A stretch of 64,000 nt of DNA, from positions 189,692,561-189,756,560 of the forward strand of contig OY282560.1 of NCBI GenBank assembly GCA_958295665.1, read 5' to 3'. This DNA comes from Tipula vernalis. Lineage: Eukaryota; Arthropoda; Insecta; Diptera; Tipulidae. Numbering within the stretch: position 1 is the first letter of the stretch; every line of letters starts with the position of its first letter. Positions 31,266 to 43,021 of this stretch are shown here, one piece after another. The notes under the pieces were generated by a model that was not told the origin of the DNA, ran no database searches, and saw only the letters and a program-made list of their open reading frames with translations. Position numbers and translations under genes: made by a program.

Positions 31266-34200
31266 ATACAAACCTGTAGGTAAAAAGTTTTATTGGACAT
31301 TTGTCCAATTTGTTTTTTTTTTTTTTGTTAATTTTTTACGTTTTTAATGGCTTCTTATTTGTGTCCCTTGTAATTTATTTATTGTTAGTTTTTTAGTAAA
31401 CCACATAATTTTTTGTCTTCAGCAGAAAATCATTTGTTTTATTTTTTAATGTAATGACCACAAATCACAAACAGATGAATCGTTTGTTGGTTGGTTTTTG
31501 TTGCACATTATCAAAATCAACCATTTCATTCTCAAAAATGAAACTTTTGCGGTTCAGCGAAATTTTTCATCTTGCTTTACCATTAATAGAGTTGTTTAAA
31601 ATATAGAAAATTTGAAAAAAAACTATTGTTTCGTTCAACATATTGGTTTCGTTCAACATAAGTTGCGTTTTAACATTTATTAAAAAAATTACCGTTATCC
31701 ATCATAATTTTTGCTTTCACTCTACTATTTTAAATTCAAATTCAAAAGAAAATTTATTGAAATAATAGTCTAGCGCTATCAATTCAAAACATTTATAATT
31801 TATGTATATTTTAATTAACCTATTTTTTTAATTTTTAGATAAAATGTTTGAAATTAAAATAAATAAAAAAATTGTTTATAAAAAATAAAAATGGAAATTA
31901 ATTATAATAAAGTAAATTAACAAATTATGGTTAACAATGTACTTGAAGGTAACATTTTTTGTAATAGTGAATATTTATTTTTATAAAACAAAACATTAAA
32001 AAAATAAGATATTAAAATAAGATTTTTTTTTTTTTTTTTTTTTAAGAAAAAAGTGAAATGCTTGTATATTTAATAAAATTAAGTTTTTTAAAAATAGAAG
32101 AGATGCTGATAATGAAGAATACCACCTAAATGATATAAAAATTATGATATATTATTTATTATTAAAATGAGTTTGATTACATAGATTACAAAACATCTAT
32201 ACCCTAAGGGAAATATTCACACCAAGGGCGAGTTGCGATTGCGAGTAAACAATTTTTTATAAAATTATGTTCCAAAAACACTTGCAGGATCTTTTTGGCT
32301 ATTTGTAAGACTAGTAAGTTGATTTCAATCAAAATTCAATTAAATTTAATTAAGCCAGAAAATTATTTCAAAATTAAAAAAAAAACAACAAAATTTTGAA
32401 ATAATTTACGGATTCTGTCTAGTCTTATAAATAGACAAAAATGTTTTATATAAGCGTATTTTCAAGAATTCAGCATCTGCCTAGATATTGTAATGGTGGT
32501 ATAAAAAGACTGCAGAAACTGCTTTACAGCTGCATTCACAAATTTGATTTTCAGGAGCCAAATGCGCGCGTATTTTACTGCAGAAATAATATTGAACGCA
32601 ATGCTGCAACAATTCGCAGCCGACTGAATTCTTGAAAGTACCCTATGTGTTTTTTTAAAACAATCTTATGTAAATGGTTTACCCGCATTCGCAAACCCCG
32701 CTTGGTGCGTATTGTCCTTTAAACATTTTGTTGCGAATAATTTCAATGTACATAAAAAATTTCTATTCTTTTATAGAATACATATTTAAAAATATGGATA
32801 TATTTTAAAACTGATGATTACAAATAAATAATGTTGTGATTTTTTTTTTTTTTTTTATAAGTTTAACAAGGTAGTTTTTTTTTTACAAAATGTACAGATT
32901 TCAATACATAATAAATTACAAATAATATTGGTGTTAAAGTTGCATATTAAAACTGAAGAAAAGCGATTCTCATGGAACCAAAAGTTAATTCAATAATTTT
33001 AAAAAGTGTGCTAATTAAAAGACAATAAAATTATAAATTGTTAAGTTTCTTTTTGGACCAAAATCAAATTGAGTTTAACTATTGTAATAAATATGCATAA
33101 AAAATCTTGCATGAATTTTAATTTAATATGCATCTTTATATTTTGTGATTAATTTTTATTATTATTAATATTTTGTTGTATTTCCATTTAAAATTAAATA
33201 TTTACATACACATACTTAATTAGTATTAAAAAAATTATTTTTGATGAATGATGAAAACTATTTTTGTGAAAACACTCTATTTACTATTAATTTTTTTTAT
33301 ATAATTATTTACATTTAATAATTGTTATAACTACTGAATACGATAAAAATTACAAAAAGGAGGTGTCTGTCACTTTAAAATGCAATAATTTTATTTAAAA
33401 TAATATTTTCATTTTATTACTTTTTTGTGCAATTTTCCTTAGATAGCTACTCTTCTCATAGTCGTACTTATGTTTATTTGTTTTTTAATTGTATTTATTA
33501 TTAAGTATATTTTTATTTTATTTGGATTTTTTTTTTTTTTTTTTGGTACAGACACCGCGATTTTTTAAGCGACACTCTCATTTCGATGATACAACAACGT
33601 ACATAAATTTAACAGTTTTCAAAATAAATTTTAATTATTGAACTAAATTTTTAAATACTTAGTGCAAATTATAGAATCTGAAATTATCTTATTTACGAAC
33701 CGTCCGACAAAAATATAAACACTTAAAAAATTGTATAATATAAATAAACATCGAAATATTTTTTTTTCTTTTTCATTTCACAAAAATAAATTTTTAACAA
33801 AAAAATAAAAATGATTTCCTGTTTAGACACGTTAGCCAATAAGTTGAAATAACAATTGTGATTAGAAATAAAAATTCCATTTATAAAGTTTTTTTTTTAA
33901 TACTCTTATTTTTGATAAATTTTATTTTAAATAAATAATCGCGAAAAAATGAATTTAAGCACAAACATTTGATGACAGACAAAACTGTTCTAAACTTGCG
34001 ACCACAATTTGTCTACGGCCAAGAAATATAAATTTTTTCTAAAAACCACAATTCATGCAAGATATAAATATTGAAATGGAATTGGCTAATATTTTATTAA
34101 TCAAACAGCAATTCAAGTTGGGGACAACATTTCTGCAAAGATACTATACTATCAAAATGTGAAAATTTGATCAAATAAGTATCCGAACGAAAATATAATT

Positions 34201-35630
34201 TTAATTTTGGGGTTTGATTATTTTAATTTTTAAATTTAATTTAATAGTACATTTTTAAACTTAAAAAATATATTTGTTAATTATAGGTTTTATGTATTGA
34301 TCGATAAATTTCCCTTTGACTCATTTATTTAAAAAACCAAAACAAAGAAAATTAAAAATGATGCTTTAAGGAACGACCGATGCTAATTATAATTATTTGG
34401 AAAAGTACGAGGAAAATTTTTAATAAATTTTTTTATATTCTATTAAATGGCGAAAATTCCATTACCGTTTTAATTAAACGTAAAAAAATTAAATTAATTG
34501 AAAAATTTGTTATAATATTAGTAGAAATCCTAATATATTAATAATTTAAATTGTATCAATTTTTGTATGTAGAAGATTATACAGAAATATGACATTTAAA
34601 AAAAAATGCACAACCTACAAATTAACTAAAATAAATCAGCTCAATTTTTTTATTTAAAATCTTATTTTATATAAAATAATTTAAATTGTTGTGCTTTGTG
34701 CACAAAGAAAAAATTCATAGAAGAAAATATTTACAAGTTTTTATTATATAATTTTCATCTTTTGTTTTCTACATGTATATTTTTTATTATTATATTTATT
34801 AAATCAACTATTTGAGATTGCAAATACAATGAAACAAAAATATAAATTAATTAATAAAAATAGGATTTGATCAAAAAAAGCAAAAGATAAAAATATTACT
34901 TTAATTTTTCTTTGTTTCTTAATTAATTAATTTGAAATGAAAAATTAGTATGTAATAACAATAAGGAAAAAGAAACAAAAGTAACTACTATTTTTTGAAT
35001 TTATTTATTTTAAAAATAAATTAAAAAAACAAAAAAAAAATCAAAAAAATAAAAAACATAAAATTATTCAAAAAAATGACAAAAAAAAATACAAAATAAC
35101 AAAAAAAATCAAAATATTCAATAAACATTATTTTATATAAAATTGTAACTATAAAAATGAACCATTTTGTCTGAAAATATTTGCAAATTATTTCAGAAAA
35201 ACTGATGTGTTTTAGGATTTAAATACATGTTTATTAAAAATGAAAAAAGTCGGTAATTTTATTCCACCACCCAAATGAAATTAATTGATAAAGAAATTAT
35301 TATTCGTTATAAACACTAAACAGTGATGTGCGATGTCAACAAATGCGTCAACGTCAACAATATTTTTTGATGCGTTATTCTAAGCAGTTTCCAAAATTTT
35401 AATGAACCCTCAACAATCTTTTGGTCATTTCGATAACGTTACTTGTCGCTTTACTTCAACATAGCAGAGCGAAAATTTTCGCCCAAATTGAATGTAATGT
35501 CAAAATACCCAGGACCGGAAAAGATAATATCAATACGGGCTTATTATTTATTTATTACTTAAAGTAAAACAATTTTTTTAAAAACAAAAATAAAATTAGA
35601 GATATACACATAAGTATGTAATAATAATAA
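31266..35630. other. 4.4-kb AT-rich gene desert
   Basis: Very AT-rich with many poly-A and poly-T runs. No conserved coding exon recognised on either strand. The ORF at 32441-32635 has no family motif. I see no clear transposon ends. It could include long UTR sequence of an unseen transcript, but nothing shows this. Confidence 0.4.
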
Positions 35631-35639
35631 TTTACCAAT

Positions 35640-36660
35640 TAAAAACTAAAATCAAAAACATTGAAAGCGTCCGCGGTATGATAAACTGGCTCCCCTTTGG
35701 CATAGTTTGTAACTCGAAACGGTGATTTCAGTTGAAAATCTTTATACCGTAGTACATGACAGGGGGCGTAAATATTAAACAGCTGCAAGATATCAGGACA
35801 ATCGATTAAACAGTGGTTCAATATCCAATAACTTGTATCTTACCCTATAAGAAGCAAGTACGCAAGCTGGTGAATAAACGGTTCTGAGAAGTTGCCATAG
35901 AGCGTATATTAAGAACCGTTTTTGACAAGCACATATATTAGCATACAAAAGCCAAGTATAACGTTTTAATAATATATGGATCGTGAAAATCTCTGCGGAA
36001 CCTCTTAATGAAACCAAACCTCGAATTGTGAAACGACAAGTCCGAGGTAAAGGTAATACCAAGATCTTTGAACAAGCAAACTCTATTAATGATGTTATTT
36101 TGCAGAAAATAGTCGCAACGCATAACCTGTCGTAAACGGGTGAAGCACACAGGATTACAATGAAAAATTTAGATTCAACTTTTGTTTTGAACACCAAGAA
36201 GTAAAGTTAGTTAGATTAGATTGAAAATCAATAACATCACTGTAATTCTTAATAGTTTTGAAAAATTTTATGTCATCACATACATGAGAATTTCAGAATG
36301 ATGCAGACAATCAACTACATCATTGATGAATAGCAGAGGGCCCAAGTGGCTACCTGAACTGACATGAATGGTTAGGGAAACATGATTAACAAGTTTACAA
36401 ATTGCGTTCTGGAGTCTAGATACGATGTAATCCATTTAATAGGTCAGAAATTGTAATCAAGCGAAAAAAAGTTTCCTTATTAGTAAATAATGATCAATTT
36501 TATCGATGGCTTTACTAACATCGTAATCGCTAAATTTATGAAAATATAAATGTTTATTAATCAATTTCTCGAAAAATTTAGGTAAAACGGACATAACACA
36601 TATTCCCCTATAATTTTCAATGTCGAAACGGACACCAGATTAATAGCTGACGATTTCCGT
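35640..36660 (-). pseudogene. LINE reverse transcriptase relic (antisense)
   Basis: Read on the minus strand from 36660: VLPKFFEKLINKHLYF (RT block 2 region), DYDVSKAIDKIDHYLL (SKAFDxVDH-like catalytic block), SSGSHLGPLLFINDVVD (GSxLGPLLF block), ILMYV (decayed YADD) and then RVCLFKDLGITFTSDLSF and FIKRFRRDFHDPYIIKTLY of the C-terminus. About 80 residues between the first two blocks are missing. Jockey/CR1-like by motif style. Multiple stops. Confidence 0.7.
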
Positions 36661-36672
36661 TTAAACGAAAAC

Positions 36673-36783
36673 AGGTCTATAGCCGTACGTCCTCGATTTG
36701 GCTACTGCATAAGGTAGGACGTAAAAAGCGAACTGCGAAAGAGTTGGGAGTGTCTTGAGCCCCAGAAAAGATTGCAGAGATAG
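36673..36783 (-). repeat. Second copy of SINE-like repeat
   Basis: The inverse complement of 18098-18211 with roughly 85% agreement by eye (shared blocks TACGTCCTCGATTTGGCTAC, GTTGGGAGT, TTGAGCCCCAGAA). It lacks the B-box part seen at 18258. Confidence 0.65.
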
Positions 36784-37250
36784 AAACAAAAAAAAATTCA
36801 GAATTTTCCTGGAAAAACTGCAAAATTTTCCCAGAAAAATTACTTGGACTGTCGAAGAATTGTTAAAATAAAATCCTAATCAAAATTTTTATAAAAATTG
36901 CACATTTTCTTGTATTTTGAATAAAATAATACACAATTTTTTCAACTAAAAAGTGGAAATTTTCCCGGAAAATGAGGTAGTTTTCCGGGGAAATTTGGCT
37001 TCTCCCTCCTAAAAACTACAGATGCACAATCCATTGAAAAATTTTCAAAATATATACTCCTTACCTGATTTTCGCGATGTATACGTAAAGTAAACTTTAG
37101 CCGAAATGGAAATACACTTCCTCCTCTTAGAAATGCTATAAGAATTTTTAAACATAATCCCCCCCCCCCCCCCCACTTTGTATAAAAAAACTATTCAATT
37201 ATAGTTTCTATATAAACTATTCAGCTATATATATTTTTATCAGATACTAT
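36784..37250. other. Intergenic spacer with C homopolymer
   Basis: Includes AATTTTCCCGGAAAA-like motifs repeated near 36790-37010 and a run of 16 C (37159-37174). No gene recognised. Confidence 0.5.
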
Positions 37251-37254
37251 CCTT

Positions 37255-37379
37255 ACTCTTAGACATACTCAACGTACTCTTAGACATACTCGACGTACTC
37301 TTAGATATACTCGACGTACCCTTAGGCGTACTCAACGTACTCTTACACGAATTCGACGACTCTTGCACGTAATCCACGT
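37255..37379. repeat. 21-bp minisatellite, six copies
   Basis: Six head-to-tail units of ACTCTTAGACATACTCGACG plus T. The first three are nearly identical and the last three increasingly diverged; unit five is one base short. Confidence 0.85.
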
Positions 37380-37644
37380 ACTATCTGTCCGGATAGCCAC
37401 GTCCAAATAAAAAGTGTTAATTATTATAACTATTAAATTGAATTATAAATTATAAATAAAAAAATTGATACAACAGAAAATTGGATTGTATTTGTTTATT
37501 TCATAAACGACTAAGTAGTGTTCTTTACGATGTAGTAAATGTAGTACATATGCCCTAACGGAGATGTCACCATATCGACATATTATAGACACATTTGTTT
37601 TGATTGCATAAAACAAACCAATGTATATTAACATGTATATGATG

Positions 37645-37840
37645 TGATAGCCGAGGTAGTAAGGTGATGGAATGGAGTGAAGAAGGACTGGAGTTCGAAT
37701 CTAAGCAAAGCAAACGAAAAAATTTGTTTTTAGATGAAAAATTTTGAATTGGGGATAATCCGAGAAGATTAATCGGGATCGAGATCGCTATAAAAAAACA
37801 TTTGGTAAAATTCGTGGAAATAAAACAAAAATCAAGTTTT
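37645..37840 (+). mobile_element. tRNA-derived SINE-like sequence
   Basis: An A-box-like GATAGCCGAGGTAGTAAGG (37648) and a B-box-like GGAGTTCGAATCT (37690) occur at the spacing of a tRNA-type Pol III promoter, followed by an AT-rich body. The full tRNA cloverleaf is not evident. It abuts the foldback element, whose outer tips carry related GGAGTTCGATT motifs. Confidence 0.5.
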
Positions 37841-38228
37841 TGCTTAAAAAAAAAGTCGGAAGTTTGAACAATCGAACTCCAAACCTTTCGCACACCACTC
37901 CTTCATCTCACCACCCAACCACTCATCTCACCACCCAACCACTCATCTCTATATTTCTACTCGGACTTGGCGAAAAATCGCATACAAATTTTTGTTATTT
38001 TACCAGGCGAACAGAATTTAAAAAACAACATAATTGTCAGCAACGTGACATTATTTTGTATCAAAGCGTGTCACTTCAAGTTATGTGACACTTGAACATA
38101 CAAAATAAAGTCATATTACTGATAATTCTACCTTCTTGTAATTTCTGTTCGCCTGTTAAAATGACAAAATTTTTTTGCGATTTTTGATGAAAAAAAAAAA
38201 ATTTTTTTTTTAAATTTCTGTTCACCTG

Positions 38229-38686
38229 TGGCCCTATTCTGGTAATTCCCGGGGAACGGGAAATAATTTTTTTTACAGCAGTTATTCCCAGATACATATT
38301 TCCAACTTTTTATTCCCCATTTTCTTAAAGTGGATTCTGTCAATTGGGGAATAAATATACAGGGAAAATAAATTTAGTTGTATCAAAATTATTATAATAA
38401 CTCTTATTTATTATAATACTATCTTTAAAATTATTAACAGTATTAATATTAGTAATTATTAATAACAACTACATATAAACAAACATTTTCGTTTATTCCC
38501 CATCAATTCTTTCATAAAATCGGTGTGGAAAAACAAACGTCAAAACTGCTGTAATGGGGAATAATTTTTTCCCAATAAAAAATCTTTCCCGAACACCAGA
38601 ATACACTTTGGGGAAAAGGGAATATTACTGCAACAAAATTTAAAATTTCTATTCCCCGGGGATTACCAGAATAGGGTCACTGGTAA
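38229..38686. mobile_element. MITE nested in the foldback left arm
   Basis: Inverted ends TGGCCCTATTCTGGTAATTC and CCCCGGGGATTACCAGAATAGGGTCA (quoted in part), continuing ATTCCC/GGGAAT motifs inward on both sides. It is absent from the equivalent position of the right arm, where the same flank (TACCTGGTAAATAAAAAT) is continuous. That shows an insertion after the arms formed. No ORF. Confidence 0.75.
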
Positions 38687-39237
38687 ATAAAAATTAACTT
38701 TTTTTAATTAAAAAGGCAATCAGATAGCTCTAGCAACCACCCAAATAGAAAATTTGGAACTTTTTATTACAAAAAAAAAATCCTTCAGCGCGAGGATCGA
38801 ACTCTTACCATAAGAGAGCAGATTAAAACCATAGAGGTCTCGTCTCGAGTTCGATCCCCGCACCTAAAGGAATTTTTTTTTGTAATAAAAATCTCCAAAT
38901 TTTCTATTTGGGTGGTTGGATTGCCTTTTTAATTAAAAAAAGTTTATTTTTATTTACCAGGTAAGCAGAAATTTAACATTTTTTTTTTTTTCATCAATAA
39001 TCGCAAACAATTTTTGTCATTTTAACAGGCGAACAGAAATTACCAGAAGGTAGAATTGTCAGCAATATGACTTTATTTTGTATGTTCAAGTGTCACATAA
39101 CTTGAAGTGGCACGCTTTGTTTCAAAATAATGTCACGTTGCTGACAATTATGTTGTTTTTTAAATTCTGTTCGCCTGGTAAAATAACAAAAATTTTTATG
39201 CGATTTTTCACCAAGTATATCAGTATTTAAACGAAAA

Positions 39238-42082
39238 TATATAATATGCCTACCACTCAAGCTCACCCCTGGTGCGTATTAAAGGCACAAGGGATGTTCC
39301 TTGGTGGAACCAAAACTTGGAAAACATGAGACGGAATGTCCGTAAACTTTTTAATAGGGCTAAGAGGACGAACGATTGGACTACCTATCGGAATTCGCTT
39401 ACCCAATACAACATAGCTCTTAGGCAGAGCAAAAGACTCAGCTGGAGAGACTTCTGTAAGAAAATAGACAAACTACCTATGGCATGCCGACTTCAGAAGG
39501 CACTCTCCTTGGAGCACAGGAATCCCTTGGGATCTGTTAAGAAACCAAGTGGAGAGACAACCACAACCAGGGAGGAGACTCTGGAATGTCTAGTGAGAGG
39601 TCACTTCCCAAATTGTGTAGTACTGAGGGATCAGGAAGAATCCAACGCAAGTAGCGTACATCCGTATCTGGTCCCAAAGAGGGCTCACGAGCACTCGAGG
39701 CAGTTTTTTACGCCGGAACGGATAGGCTGGGCAGTCAAATCTTTTGGCCCTTTCAAATCACTGGGAGGGGACTGCGTATACCCCGCCTTTCTACAGCAAG
39801 GACTGCAGACTTTGCTGCCTTATCTTACTACACTCTTCAGAGCCAGCTACAGCTTGGAATATGTTCCAAAATGCTGGAGGGAGGTTCGGGTGATTTTTAT
39901 CTCAAAAGCGGGAAAAAGATCCCCAGATGAGATTAGGTCTTATACACCTATTAGCCTCACATCATTTTTACTGAAAACCATGGAGAAAATTCTGGGACTT
40001 TGTATCAGATCCAACACTCTCCAAAGATACCCTCTGGACTCTAGGCAGCACGCCAACCAAGCAGGGAAATCAACAGAAATGGCCCTACACCAGCTGACAT
40101 CGGAAATCGAAGATACGCTTCGGAATAAAGAGTTATTACTATACTCCTTCATTGATATCCAGGGAGCTTTTGATAACACTTGTTTCGAGGTAATTCAGGA
40201 GCAATCACTAGCAAGGGGTATAGACCCTCCACTGTAAGGTGGATTATAAACATATTGAAAAATAAGAGGATTACGGCCTCTTTTGGAAACAAAACCATCA
40301 CCATAGCGGCCACCAGGGGTTTCCCCCAGGGAGGTGTTCTCTCTCCCTTATTGTGGCTGATCGTGATGGATCATTTACTTACCAGACTGAGAAATTTAGA
40401 CTTCTCGAACATTACCTATGCGGATGACCTAGTCTTGATGGTTAGGGGCAGATTCGCAAATACAGTAGGGGAAAGGATGGAACAAGCCCTAGAGGTAGTA
40501 AATGATTGGCGCACGGAGGTGGGCCTTACTGTAAATCCCAATAAGGTCAACTGCACTCTCTTTACTAACCGGAGGAAAATTGGCCTCCCGCCGATAGCCC
40601 TGGGGTGCATCTGGGTGTCGTACTTGATCAGAAATTGACATGGAATCCCCACTTAAATCATAACACAAACAAGGCGAATAAGGCCTACTTCACCTGCCAT
40701 AGAATGTTTGGCAAAACGTGGGGACTGAGCCCACAAATGTTGGTTTACCGGGCCGTCATTAGACCTATGGTCTCTTACGCGGCGTTTGTGTGGTGGCCAA
40801 AGACGGAGCAGACTGGTGCACGAAGAATACTGGATAAAATCCAGAGGTTAATCTGTGTGGGTGCAACTGGAGCAATGAGGACTTGTCCAACAGCTGCCCT
40901 TGAGAGAATACTGGGGCTCTCTCCACTGCACCTACACATTAAAAAAGTAGCCGGTTCAAGAGGTCTGAGCCTAAAAATAATAGCCAAAATTAAAACTGTA
41001 AGGCCAGGACACAACAGTATCCTATATAAATTAAACTTTAAGGAGGAATTGATCCAACTATCGGATTTGATGGTAAGGACAATAGACTTTCGGAGGAACT
41101 TTATTATTAGTTTGCCGGATAGGGCACTGTTAGAGAATATTATCTCCCTCCTCCCCCGCCATGCGGCGGTATGGTATACGGATGGGTCGAAAACAGATGG
41201 GGGTACCGGTGCAGGGATAGTCTGGCCCGACCTAGAGCTATGCATACCACTGGGTAGTACCCCACAGTTTTTCAGGCAGAGACCTTTGCTATTGAGGTAT
41301 GTGTGCTTCAATGTCTCAAAAAGAAATATAAGAAGACCGAGATCTACATAATCTCGGACAGCCAGGCAGCTCTGCTAGCCTTAGGAGCATCAGTGTTCAA
41401 TTCGAAATTGATCTGTAGCTACTACTGTAATTTATTAGAACTGGGTAAAGTAAATAAAGTCACCCTTTTGGGGTCTCCTGGCCACTCCACCATTAGAGGA
41501 AACGAGGCAGCAGACCGATGTGCAAAAATGAGAGCAAGCCGAGATTTCCTGGGTCCCAGTCCTAGTATTGCTTTTTCCAAAACCCATTTGGCAGATGCTA
41601 TAAGGGACTGGGAGCAGAACTATAGGAAATTAGTTTGGGAGTCCTCCAGTGGGATGAGACAGGCCAAGAAATTATTCAGTTATAATATTATACGTCTGGG
41701 AGAGGCACGAGTATGGGCCGCCAATCCCTAAGATCCCTTACCTGGTTTTTAATAGGGCACGGCCCTTTTTACGACCATCTACATAAAATGGGAAGGTCCC
41801 TTACGGACCAGTGCAGATTCTGCGACTGGGGTAAGGAGACATCGGAACACCTACTATTCACATGCGATGCTATCATCCTAAAAAGATTAAAGTTCCTCAA
41901 TGCGTATATAATCCAGTGGCCTAACGCCGACCCACTGGATATGCATCAGGTAGCGGCGTTTATCAAGGAAATAGATCTACAATTCACGTAGGAATCTCTA
42001 GGGATGCACAATAGGCCTCAATGGTCGCAGTGCTCTGGACTGCATACACCCACCCTTTTAAACAAAACAAAAAAAAAAAAAA
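39238..42082 (+). mobile_element. 5'-truncated LINE with RT and RNase H, nested in the foldback right arm
   Basis: Flanked by an exact 13-base target duplication ATTTAAACGAAAA (39225-39237 and 42083-42095), with a 3' A-rich tail. ORF from 39272: DVPWWNQNLENMRRNVRKLF, PLLWLIVMDHLL, the catalytic NITYADDLVLMVRG, then thumb LGVVLDQKLTWNPHLNH, VSYAAFVWWPKTE, RNase H (AVWYTDGSKTDGGTGAGIVW; IISDSQAALLA; LLGSPGHSTIRGNEAADRCA) and C-terminal CRFCDWGKETSEHLLFTC. Frame changes occur near 40180-40210, 40600, 41300 and 41710. The AP endonuclease is missing through 5' truncation. Related in domain layout to the LINE at 9928 but with a poly(A)-like tail instead of CCTAA. It is GC-richer than its surroundings, consistent with a fairly recent insertion. 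Confidence 0.85.
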
Positions 42083-42187
42083 ATTTAAACGAAAAAATGA
42101 GTAGAAATTATATAGAGATGAGTGGTTGGGTGGTAAGATGAAGGAGTGATGTATGTTTGGAGTTCGATTCTTAAAACTTCCGACTTT

Positions 42188-43021
42188 ATTTTTTTTTTTT
42201 ACACGAATATTTAGTATAACTAATTGGTAAGAAATGGCTGATCAGTTTTCAAATTAATAATTAATTTTTCAACTTTTCACGTTGCACGTAAATTTTTTTA
42301 AATTAAATTGTATTTTCGCAACTAATTTTCTGCGTTCCATTTACCCTCTACTCCCAAGTACATACTTATTTGTACTTTGCCACGTCAAATGGAACGCAGC
42401 AAGTGTTACAAACGACAAAAACTTGAAATCGAGATAATTAAATCTAAAGTTTAATCGGCTCCAAACGTAAGCTTTTACACTATTTGACAAAATAAAATTA
42501 AGTTTCTTGAAATATGCAAACTGTTTTATCTAAAATTAAAAGAAACTTTTAATCAAACCCACAGTTTTATTTTAAAACGAAATTTAAAATTTCGAAAATT
42601 GCATATTATAACACAAAATGTTTTTATTTGTATTATATGTATCAGTATTTTAGTTTTTCTCCGATTGAAAACAGAATTATTATTTATTTATGGTATGAAC
42701 TCTTTAATGAATCAATAATGTCAGAGAAATATTAATAAAAATTCTTATTTGAAGTAGTATAAATGAATGTACATTTTATTCGTTATAAAATAATATAAAA
42801 TTCAACAATATTATGTAAATGTATTAATATGTATTCCAACATTTTTAAGTTTTAAGTAAATAATTATTATTTATTTAACTTAAGATTTTTTTTAGTTCGC
42901 GGAGTGCTTTTTGGTGTAGTAACTTTTTGTGAAGCGTTTATAGTTTTTGTGCCGCAGCTTCTTTTATGGGCTTTGCTTATTACAGCATTGTAGTATTCTA
43001 CGTCAATTTTTTCCATATACT
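42188..43021. other. Spacer with a small nested hairpin
   Basis: AT-rich. CTGCGTTCCATTT (42330-42342) is perfectly inverted at 42387-42399 (AAATGGAACGCAG). Inside lies a second short inverted repeat, AAGTACA..TGTACTT. Nothing else recognised. Confidence 0.55.

Larger units (their letters stand above)
37851..42187. mobile_element. Composite foldback element (long inverted repeats, nested insertions)
   Basis: The left arm (37851 to about 38220, then 38687 to about 38820) is inverted in the right arm (about 38850-39237, then 42096-42187). Shared blocks include AAAGTCGGAAGTTT at the tips, AACCACTCATC, GAAAAATCGCATA, TTGTTATTTTACCAGGCGAA, CAACATAATTGTCAGCAACG, ACTTCAAGTTATGTGACACT, TTCTGTTCGCCTGTTAAAAT, and near the centre ACCACCCAAATAGAAAATTT and GGATCGAACTC. 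Without insertions each arm is roughly 500 bases with a loop of about 30. A MITE (38229-38686) sits in the left arm and a LINE (39238-42082) in the right. The tips and centre carry Pol III B-box-like GAGTTCGATTC/GAGTTCGATCC. No transposase of its own. Confidence 0.8.

Noticed and set aside
32441..32635. 64-codon ORF in the AT-rich desert as a gene
   Set aside because: No recognisable family, no neighbouring exon and no conserved motif.
37443..38343. ORFs in the foldback arms and flanks
   Set aside because: They are low-complexity, overlap inverted repeats on both strands and have no protein motif.
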